A model generated the notes under the pieces. It searched no databases. It was not told the origin of the DNA and saw only the letters and a program-made list of their open reading frames with translations. A DNA stretch of 39,081 nucleotides, taken from NCBI GenBank assembly GCA_038040485.1, contig JBBPIE010000044.1, forward strand, positions 1-39,081, in the 5' to 3' direction. The stretch is from Onstottus_B arcticum (GTDB lineage: Bacteria; Acidobacteriota; Blastocatellia; UBA7656). Both the position numbers and the translations under genes were made by a program. How positions within the stretch are numbered: position 1 is the first letter of the stretch; each line of letters begins with the position of its first letter. This document shows, piece after piece, positions 16,881-22,525 of this stretch.

Positions 16881-17703
16881 CAGTTCTTTCCCTGAGCTTT
16901 GCCTCATCCCAAAACGTGTTCATCTCAACGTGATCCGAGTCGGCGGGCTTCCGGCCTTGCTCGCGCAAGCGGTCTTCGATATAGCGGAAGCGCCGCCGGA
17001 ACTTTCTGTTAGAAGCCTTGAGCGCGCTCTCCGGATCAACGCCCAACAGCCGCGCGACATTCACTGCAACAAACAGCAAGTCGCCCACTTCGCCTGCGAT
17101 CTCCCGGTGCGACCGCGGCTCGATTGCGACCGCTTCCTTCAACTCTTCGACCTCCTCGTCGAGCTTCTCGAGCACGGACGTCACGTCTGGCCAGTCGAAG
17201 TCCACGCGCGAGACTTTGGTCGTCATCTGAAACGCTTCCATCAACCCGGGCAACGAAGCGGAAACGCTGTCCAGCATCGAGCCGTAGCTGCCGGCTTTAC
17301 CTTTCGCTTCAAGCTCGACCGCTTTTATTGCTTCCCAGTTGCGGAGCACTTCGTCGGAGGTTTGAGCATCGTCCTGGCCGAACACGTGCGGGTGACGGCG
17401 GATCATCTTTGAGGCAATGCGGTCGATGACGTCAGCAACTGTGAACCGGCTCTCGTCGGTGGCGATCTGGCTATGGAAGACGACTTGAAGCAGCAAGTCG
17501 CCAAGCTCACCTAGAAACTCCTCGTCATCGCCTTCGTCGATCGCTTCGACTACCTCGTAAGCTTCTTCGAGCAGCATAGCCTTGAGGCTTTCGTGAGTCT
17601 GTTCGCGGTCCCAGGGACAGCCGCCCGGCGCGCGCAGCCTCGCAATCAGGTCGACAAGCTCGCGGAACTTCTCGCCGGATTCGTTGCGGGTTGAATCAGT
17701 CAT
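16858..17703 (-). CDS. mazG: nucleoside triphosphate pyrophosphohydrolase MazG
   Basis: A 281-residue all-alpha NTP pyrophosphohydrolase that converts NTPs or dNTPs to NMPs and pyrophosphate, cleaning non-canonical nucleotides and possibly modulating ppGpp. The family entry motif LRAPGGCPWDREQTHESLK is at residues 23-41. The metal-binding EExxE...ExxD signature appears as E46-E47...E50 and E66...D69 (ELGD), and a second MazG domain repeats it (EEVEELKEAV, then GEVGDLLF near 200-215), the two-domain layout of full-length MazG. The last residues, GKLKIEN and the stop, are encoded by repeat element B, so the original C-terminus has been overwritten after about RERT. A second element with the same word (C) lies upstream, so the gene is bracketed by both. 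The ribosome site is weak. Confidence 0.95.
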   Translation of the reverse strand: MTDSTRNESGEKFRELVDLIARLRAPGGCPWDREQTHESLKAMLLEEAYEVVEAIDEGDDEEFLGELGDLLLQVVFHSQIATDESRFTVADVIDRIASKMIRRHPHVFGQDDAQTSDEVLRNWEAIKAVELEAKGKAGSYGSMLDSVSASLPGLMEAFQMTTKVSRVDFDWPDVTSVLEKLDEEVEELKEAVAIEPRSHREIAGEVGDLLFVAVNVARLLGVDPESALKASNRKFRRRFRYIEDRLREQGRKPADSDHVEMNTFWDEAKLRERTGKLKIEN

Positions 17704-17792
17704 GTTCGGAATCTAACAACGCGCGCTTTGAAAGGGCAAGAAGCGAAGGGGCGAGGGACGACCAGGAGACGGGGAGAACAGAAGTTGGTCAG

Positions 17793-17904
17793 GAATTGAA
17801 AATTGCAAATTGAAAATTGCAAATTGAAAATTTGGCGGCTCGGCCAAGCGGCTCGGCCAATCCACAGATTTTCAATTTTCAATTTTCAGTTTTCAATTTT
17901 CAAT
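17793..17904. repeat. element C: inverted arms of 7-nt word TTGAAAA/TTTTCAA
   Basis: The left arm 17793-17833 is AATTGAAAATTGCAA-type repeats, the core 17834-17866 has a direct repeat of GGCTCGGCCAA, and the right arm 17867-17904 is TTTTCAA repeats. It shares its word and the CCACAGAT/CCGCGGAT right-arm junction with elements B and F. The rest of the 360-bp gap 17704-18063 holds GC-rich octamer runs (CCCCTCGC, 17942-17980) and no gene. Confidence 0.9.
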
Positions 17905-18063
17905 CGGGCGAGGGGTACTCTCCCGGTCGCCCACTCACCACTCACCTCCTCGCCCCCTCGCCCCCTCGCCGCGTCCCCCCTTCTCCGTTTTGCCTTCAGC
18001 CCGTCCGGTGTTAGCATGACACTCCTCGATGCAAGCAGTAATACCACCTCAGAGTGAAAGACT

Positions 18064-18684
18064 ATGACGGACGAAAAAGAGAGCAGCTTTAAGGTGACCG
18101 ACCGGCGCAAGTTCCACGCCGATGGCTCGCCGCGCGACCAGGCCGTCGAGGCCGAACCAGCGGCGATTGCGAAGGAGGCCGCAACGCCTCAGCCCATTCC
18201 GGTCGAGTCGAGCGTGGCGGCGGCCGAAAGCGCGCCCAACAACGTCGTGTCCTTTCCGGCCGGCGAGCCTTCGAGGAGGCGCGAGCAGGCTCAGAGTCCA
18301 CTCGCTTCTCCGTCCTCGGCGGTTGCGAGCTCGGCTCCGGCGGAGGCACGGCAGCCCGCGGCCGCCGCGGCACGGGATGAACAGGGCGCCGCAGAGAAAG
18401 CCTTCAACACGGCCGCCGGCCCAAGAGCCGACGGCGTTCCGGAAGCATCATTCCTGAATCTGTTGAACATGCTGGCCGTGGAAGCAGCTATGCATCTCGG
18501 AATGATTCACCCTCAGGGCCAGGAGCCTTTGCCTGTCGACCCCGAGTCCGCCCGGCACCTGATCGACCTCCTCGGTATGCTTCAAGCGAAGACGCGTGGC
18601 AACCTGACGGCAGAAGAAGACAGCCTGCTGGAGAACATCCTTGCAGATCTGCGAATGCAGTTCGTGGCGGTGTCGAAAGCCTGA
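18064..18684 (+). CDS. DUF1844 domain protein with long disordered N-terminus
   Basis: A 206-residue cytoplasmic protein. Residues 1-125 are Ala/Pro/Glu/Ser-rich and probably disordered. Residues 126-203 match DUF1844: ASFLNLLNMLAVEAAMHLGM, then LPVDPESARHLIDLLGMLQ and an amphipathic end (KTRGNLTAEEDSLLENIL). The domain's function is unknown. Its stop overlaps the next gene's ATG by one base (TGATG), so the two are translationally coupled, and the same transcript likely continues to the PhnP-like hydrolase. The ribosome site is weak (GAAAG). Confidence 0.88.
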   Translation: MTDEKESSFKVTDRRKFHADGSPRDQAVEAEPAAIAKEAATPQPIPVESSVAAAESAPNNVVSFPAGEPSRRREQAQSPLASPSSAVASSAPAEARQPAAAAARDEQGAAEKAFNTAAGPRADGVPEASFLNLLNMLAVEAAMHLGMIHPQGQEPLPVDPESARHLIDLLGMLQAKTRGNLTAEEDSLLENILADLRMQFVAVSKA

Positions 18685-19439
18685 TGAAGGTCACGTTCCT
18701 CGGCACTGGCACTTCGGTTGGCGTGCCGTCGGTCGGCTGCGAGTGCACCACCTGTCGTTCAGACGATCAGCGAGACAAGCGGCTTCGCACTTCGGTCTTG
18801 ATCGAACACTCCGATCACAACATTCTTATCGACGCGTCGACCGACTTTCGCCAGCAAGCCTTGCGGATCGGCCTGAAGAAACTTGCAGCAATTCTATTCA
18901 CGCACTCGCATGCCGATCATTGTTTCGGGTTGGATGACACTCGGCCGATCATGTTTCGCGAAGGCGCGATGCCTTGCTACGCGAGCGAGACAACCTGGGA
19001 AGGCCTTCGGCGGATCTATGCATACGCGTTCGAGCCTTCGAGCTATCCCGGGGTGCCGCGAATTATCCCGCACACCATCGACGGGGACTTCGAATTGCTG
19101 GGCCTGCGAGTCGAGCCGCTCACGGTCATGCACGGAGGCTTGAAGGTGACGGCTTTTCGAATCGGGGGCTTCGCGTACGTGACAGACTGCAACGTTATTC
19201 CTGAAGAGACATGTGCGCGGCTTCGCGGTTTGGACTTGCTGGTGATCGACGCACTGAGGTTCAAGAAGCACCCCACGCACATGACTCTCGACGAGTCGCT
19301 GGGATACATTGAACGCCTGAAGCCGCGGCGCGCGCTGCTGACGCACATATCGCATGACATCAAACACGAAGAAACGAGCGGTCATCTGCCGGCCGATGTC
19401 GAGATCGCTTACGACGGGTTGACGGTCGAAGTCGAGTGA
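18684..19439 (+). CDS. PhnP-like metallo-beta-lactamase fold hydrolase
   Basis: A 251-residue cytoplasmic metallohydrolase. THSHADH (residues 73-79) supplies His74, His76, Asp78 and His79, and later MHGG, VTDCN and LTHISHD supply the remaining metal ligands, so a di-metal site is intact. GCECTTC (C19, C21, C24) is the structural zinc site seen in PhnP, the phosphoribosyl 1,2-cyclic phosphate phosphodiesterase, but no phn genes are nearby, so the substrate here is probably another cyclic or phosphodiester compound. The start overlaps the DUF1844 stop by 1 nt. A GC-rich palindrome (19451-19546) begins 11 nt after the stop and may terminate the pair. Confidence 0.88.
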   Translation: MKVTFLGTGTSVGVPSVGCECTTCRSDDQRDKRLRTSVLIEHSDHNILIDASTDFRQQALRIGLKKLAAILFTHSHADHCFGLDDTRPIMFREGAMPCYASETTWEGLRRIYAYAFEPSSYPGVPRIIPHTIDGDFELLGLRVEPLTVMHGGLKVTAFRIGGFAYVTDCNVIPEETCARLRGLDLLVIDALRFKKHPTHMTLDESLGYIERLKPRRALLTHISHDIKHEETSGHLPADVEIAYDGLTVEVE

Positions 19440-19450
19440 GCGCGCAGACT

Positions 19451-19546
19451 CATGTACGGGCGTCCCTCCGCGGGCGCCCCTTTCGATGAGCCCGTCGAGT
19501 TACCACTTTTCCACAAGGGGCGCCCGCGGAGGGACGCCCATACATG
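19451..19546. repeat. GC-rich GGGGCGCCC-type palindrome, complete copy
   Basis: The two 32-nt arms (19451-19482 and 19515-19546) are reverse complements with one mismatch, around a 32-nt centre. It lies between the PhnP-like gene and ribF, and shares arms with 13343-13375 and 35097-35180. Confidence 0.88.
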
Positions 19547-19575
19547 ATTCCGCCTCGAATAGTCAGATCGCAAGA

Positions 19576-20532
19576 ATGAGAATCATTCGTGACATTAACG
19601 ACTCGGAACTCAGGACGCCGACGGTTCTAACCTTCGGAGTCTTTGACGGGCTTCACCTGGCTCACCGGCAAATAATGAGCAAGGTGGTGACACGCGCGCG
19701 CGCAACCGGTATGCCCGCAACGGTGGTCACTTTCGATCCTCATCCGCGCGCCGTGCTTCATCCTCAGACAGCCCCGCCGCTTCTTCAAACCTTCGAACAA
19801 AAGATGGATAGCATGGAACGATTCGGCGTCGACCAAGCGGTTGTGCTCGACTTTACACCTGAGTTGTCCCGGGTCACCGCCGAAGTTTTTCTTCTCGACA
19901 CGATCTTCGGCCGGCTGGATGCCCGCGAAGTCTACCTCGGCCACGGCTTCGCGTTCGGCCACAACCGCGAAGGCCGGTTTCCGCTTCTCAAGCATGTAGC
20001 TGAGCGGCTCGGGCGAGTTGCTGAAGAAGTGCCCGAAGTTGTCATTCGCGGTCATCGCGTCAGCTCGACGATTATTCGCCGCCTGCTGAGCGCGGGCCGA
20101 GTGAACCTCGCGCGACGCATGCTCGGCCGGCCTTACGGCATCGAGAGCCGCGTGATCGAAGGGCGCAAACTTGGAAAGACGCAGCTTCAGTATGCCACCG
20201 CGAACTTGAAGCCGCAGAACACAGTCATCCCGGCCGATGGCGTGTACGTTACGTTGACGCTTGCCGAAGGCGAGTGGCGGCGCTCGGTCACCAACATCGG
20301 ACATCGTCCCACCTTTGGCAGCGAGCCTGAGGTGACGGTCGAGACGCACGTCGCGGATTTCGACGGCGAGTTGTACGGCGAGAAAATTCGTGTACGATTC
20401 CTCCACCGGCTGCGCAGCGAGTTGAAGTTCGAGTCGGTCGACGCCCTGCGCGCTCAGATAGACCGGGACTATCGCCGGACGCTGAGGTATTTTGAGATGG
20501 AATCGGTCCGCCGAAGCTTCGAGTTTCGATAG
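19576..20532 (+). CDS. ribF: bifunctional riboflavin kinase/FAD synthetase
   Basis: A 318-residue cytoplasmic enzyme making FMN from riboflavin and FAD from FMN. The N-terminal nucleotidyltransferase domain carries GVFDGLHLAHRQI (about 22-34; usual form GxFDGxHxGH, here with Ala before the second His), GHGFAFGHNREG and STIIRRLLSAG. The C-terminal riboflavin kinase domain carries NIGHRPTFG and ETHVADFDGELYG. I start at ATG 19576 (MRIIRD), because the longer reading from 19486 would translate the GC palindrome. FAD supplied by it is needed by CoxM downstream, but the genes are separate units. A 72-bp degenerate copy of its codons lies 1086 bp downstream. Confidence 0.95.
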   Translation: MRIIRDINDSELRTPTVLTFGVFDGLHLAHRQIMSKVVTRARATGMPATVVTFDPHPRAVLHPQTAPPLLQTFEQKMDSMERFGVDQAVVLDFTPELSRVTAEVFLLDTIFGRLDAREVYLGHGFAFGHNREGRFPLLKHVAERLGRVAEEVPEVVIRGHRVSSTIIRRLLSAGRVNLARRMLGRPYGIESRVIEGRKLGKTQLQYATANLKPQNTVIPADGVYVTLTLAEGEWRRSVTNIGHRPTFGSEPEVTVETHVADFDGELYGEKIRVRFLHRLRSELKFESVDALRAQIDRDYRRTLRYFEMESVRRSFEFR

Positions 20533-20606
20533 CAACCCGGCGCCTTCGTGCGTTGGCGACGATAAGAGCTGTTTCCAGCAGTCAAACACTCCCCGGAGGT
20601 TCACAC

Positions 20607-21185
20607 ATGAAGAATGCTATCAAGCTGGCAGTGCTGTCGCTCTTCCTGGTTGGATCGCTGTGTTCGTCGGCGAATGCTCAAAGTGAGATCAAACCTGAGA
20701 AGCGGGCGCTGATCAAAGAACTCTATCTGGCCACCAAAGCCGACAAAATGGCGGAGAGCTTTACCAACATCATCCTCAGTCAGATGGAGCGCGATCTGCC
20801 GAAAACGCTTTCCGAGTTTCCGGAGATGACCGATCTCAAGAGGAAAGACCGGGACCAAGCGCAGAAGGTGCTGTTCGAAACTTCGGCGCGCATTCTCGCG
20901 CGATTCAAGGAGCTAATACCTGAGCGGATCAACTTCGCCGAGGTAATGGAGCAAATGTTTTATCCGCTCTATGACAAGTTCTTCACCGAGGACGAGCTCA
21001 AAGACCTGGTTACGTTTTACAAGTCTCCAACCGGCCAGAAGTCGATCGATGTGATGCCGCAGTTGTTGCAAGACGCGATGCAGCGTGCGAGCGAGGCTTT
21101 GAACGCGAAGGTCATGCGGCTTGTGGACGAGGTGCTTGCCGAAGAACGGCAGCACTTGAAGGCAACAGGCGGGACAAAAAAATAA
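20607..21185 (+). CDS. secreted DUF2059 protein
   Basis: A 192-residue protein with a signal peptide (cut near ANAQ, residue 24), and a helical DUF2059 domain whose typical sequence is seen at about 105-150: YDKFFTEDELKDLVTFYKSP and TGQKSIDVMPQL. The family is periplasmic and of unknown function. GGAGG at 20595-20599 gives an ideal 7-nt spacing to this ATG, which decides the start over upstream in-frame options. It lies 74 nt after ribF and may be co-transcribed. Confidence 0.9.
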   Translation: MKNAIKLAVLSLFLVGSLCSSANAQSEIKPEKRALIKELYLATKADKMAESFTNIILSQMERDLPKTLSEFPEMTDLKRKDRDQAQKVLFETSARILARFKELIPERINFAEVMEQMFYPLYDKFFTEDELKDLVTFYKSPTGQKSIDVMPQLLQDAMQRASEALNAKVMRLVDEVLAEERQHLKATGGTKK

Positions 21186-21193
21186 GATCCGAT

Positions 21194-21265
21194 TCGCGCG
21201 GCGCATGCTCGGCCAGCCTTACGGTATCGAGTGCCGCGTGATCAAAGAGCGCAAACTTGAAAGGC
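21194..21265 (+). pseudogene. degenerate 72-bp fragment of ribF
   Basis: Bases 21194-21265 match 20108-20179 inside ribF with about 90 percent identity at a constant offset of 1086 bp. The translated reading MLGQPYGIECRVIKERKL parallels MLGRPYGIESRVIEGRKL of RibF. No other part of ribF is seen, and no functional gene is formed. It starts 9 bp after the DUF2059 stop and ends about 15 bp before the stop of the minus-strand 111-residue gene. Confidence 0.85.
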
Positions 21266-21280
21266 TGCCGTCATTTAACC

Positions 21281-21616
21281 TCATTCGTGGTGAAGGATCG
21301 AATGAGCTGTTATCAGAATCGCTTCTTCTCGATAAAGTTTGGACTGCAAGAAATCCGCCAGCCCTGCGACGTACGATTCGACGAGCCGGCGTTGGCGTGG
21401 CAGGCTCAGCGGGGTGTCTGTATAAACGATGCTAACTCTATCTGGCAATATGCGACCGTGAAGATCGAGGTAATACCCGCTAGCGTCATTGAGAATAGTG
21501 CAACCGCCGAAGCAGTAGCAGAAATCGAGCACCAACCATTCGACGGCATCCTCGTAAAGTGGATCCACCTTCAGCGGGACATATGCTTCAATCCGCGCGC
21601 GTTGAACGAGGGACAC
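21281..21616 (-). CDS. unrecognised 111-residue protein
   Basis: A 111-residue cytoplasmic protein starting at GTG, with a strong GAGGAGGA site 6-7 nt upstream located inside the preceding small gene. Composition is protein-like (Leu/Asp/Tyr-rich), with a FCYCFGGCTI stretch (residues 32-41) and VSIVYTDTPLSLPRQ (61-75). I recall similar short proteins with a DPLYE...WL...FGGCTI layout of unknown function. It overlaps the 55-residue gene by 29 nt in a different frame, so translation is coupled. It sits between DUF2059/ribF fragment and the cox operon, on the opposite strand. A toxin-antitoxin-like role is conceivable from size and coupling, but nothing proves it. Confidence 0.72.
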   Translation of the reverse strand: MSLVQRARIEAYVPLKVDPLYEDAVEWLVLDFCYCFGGCTILNDASGYYLDLHGRILPDRVSIVYTDTPLSLPRQRRLVESYVAGLADFLQSKLYREEAILITAHSILHHE

Positions 21617-21755
21617 GACCGGTCCTCCTCATCTCTTCGACCTTCTTCTCGCGCCACCGCTCAACTCCCTTAATCCGCCTGATCGATTCTTCCTCGGTTG
21701 TTTTCTCCCGCTCCGAGAGCCGTGGTACACCAGTTCGTGCCTTGATGCGTTTCAT
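21588..21755 (-). CDS. unrecognised small basic protein (55 residues)
   Basis: A 55-residue Lys/Arg/Glu-rich protein (starting MKRIKARTG) with helix-forming RIKGVERWREKKVEEM. I start it at ATG 21755, because a TATAAT sequence at 21766-21771 on the same strand lies just before it, giving an almost leaderless transcript. A longer frame from 21827 would run through this promoter. It is the first of two overlapping genes with the 111-residue protein. No family recognised. Confidence 0.6.
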   Translation of the reverse strand: MKRIKARTGVPRLSEREKTTEEESIRRIKGVERWREKKVEEMRRTGRVPRSTRAD

Positions 21756-21765
21756 CGTGGCTGGA

Positions 21766-21797
21766 ATTATACACGGCTCGTCTAATTTGCAACACAA
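21766..21797 (-). promoter_or_regulatory. candidate promoter of the two small minus-strand genes
   Basis: A perfect TATAAT (minus strand, 21766-21771) lies about 10 nt from the ATG at 21755. Upstream partners are imperfect: TTGCAA at a 15-nt spacer or TTGTGT at 20 nt. Expected initiation lies within a few bases of the start codon. Confidence 0.5.
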
Positions 21798-21833
21798 GTT
21801 CGGATGGCAAGCGCTGCGTCCGTTCAATTCACC

Positions 21834-21862
21834 TTGTCACCTGCCAAATTCGGCTGTATAAG
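21834..21862 (+). promoter_or_regulatory. sigma70-type promoter of the cox operon
   Basis: TTGTCA (21834-21839), a 17-nt spacer and TATAAG (21857-21862) form a good housekeeping promoter, about 80 nt before coxS. The expected start is near 21869. The early transcribed region carries a run of eight T (21874-21881). A small AACCA/TGGTT hairpin lies around the start site. Confidence 0.65.
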
Positions 21863-21942
21863 AACCAAGCTGGTTTTTTTTGAGTGGATCAGTCTTAAAC
21901 AGATCAATCGTCATTGTAAACAAATCAAGCGAGGTGGCTTCG

Positions 21943-22431
21943 ATGAAGAAAGCTGTCAGCATCAATGTCAACGGAGTGGCTCATCACGACGAAGTCGAGC
22001 CGCGCCTGCTGCTTGTTCACTATCTCAGAGACGTGCTGGCGCTGACCGGCACGCACGTCGGTTGCGAGACCTCGATCTGCGGCGCGTGCACCGTTATCGT
22101 CGATGGTCAGTCGGTCAAGTCGTGCACCATGCTCACTGTGCAAGCTGATGGCGCTCACATCACGACAATCGAGGGCCTGGCGGTGAACGGGCAGTTGCAT
22201 CCGGTGCAGGAGGGGTTCTGGGAGCAGCACGGCTTGCAGTGTGGCTACTGCACACCGGGTATGATCATGGCTGCAGCCCAAATCCTGAATCGCAATCCGG
22301 ACCCAAGCCAGGAAGAGATACGGCACGGACTGGAAGGCAACCTATGCCGTTGCACCGGCTACCAGCACATCGTCGAAGCCGTGCAATACGCGGCGCGAAA
22401 GACAAGAGGTCAGGCAGCAACGGGAGACTGA
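21943..22431 (+). CDS. coxS: carbon monoxide dehydrogenase-like [2Fe-2S] small subunit (form II)
   Basis: A 162-residue iron-sulfur subunit of a xanthine oxidase-family molybdoenzyme, passing electrons from the molybdenum site to FAD. The N-terminal ferredoxin-type cluster uses Cys41, Cys46, Cys49 (GCETSICGAC) and Cys61; the C-terminal helical cluster uses Cys100, Cys103 (CGYCTPG), Cys135 and Cys137 (CRCTGY). The length is usual for the family. I start at ATG 21943, 6 nt after GAGGTGG; an in-frame reading from 21880 adds residues with no family match. It is the first gene of the operon, with the coxL start 95 nt on and repeat element D between. Confidence 0.94.
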   Translation: MKKAVSINVNGVAHHDEVEPRLLLVHYLRDVLALTGTHVGCETSICGACTVIVDGQSVKSCTMLTVQADGAHITTIEGLAVNGQLHPVQEGFWEQHGLQCGYCTPGMIMAAAQILNRNPDPSQEEIRHGLEGNLCRCTGYQHIVEAVQYAARKTRGQAATGD

Positions 22432-22433
22432 GG

Positions 22434-22514
22434 AGATTTCCGATTGCCGATTTCCGATTTCCGATTGCGAGTAGTTCTTTCAATCGGCAATCGGCAATCG
22501 CCAATCGGAAATCT
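22434..22514. repeat. element D: inverted arms of 7-nt word CCGATTT/CCGATTG between coxS and coxL
   Basis: The arms 22434-22467 and 22481-22514 are each 34 nt, mirror each other at about 30 of 34 positions, begin and end with AGATTTCC/GGAAATCT, and surround a 13-nt core. The element fills the space between the coxS stop and the coxL ribosome site. Confidence 0.9.
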
Positions 22515-22525
22515 AAGGGGGAATC

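Noticed and set aside
19486..19575. A 30-residue longer RibF start
   Set aside because: It would translate the GC palindrome and lacks family similarity; ATG 19576 starts the conserved sequence.
21205..21435. Open frame MLGQPYGIEC as a small gene
   Set aside because: It is the ribF echo continuing into sequence antisense to the 111-residue gene, with no ribosome site.
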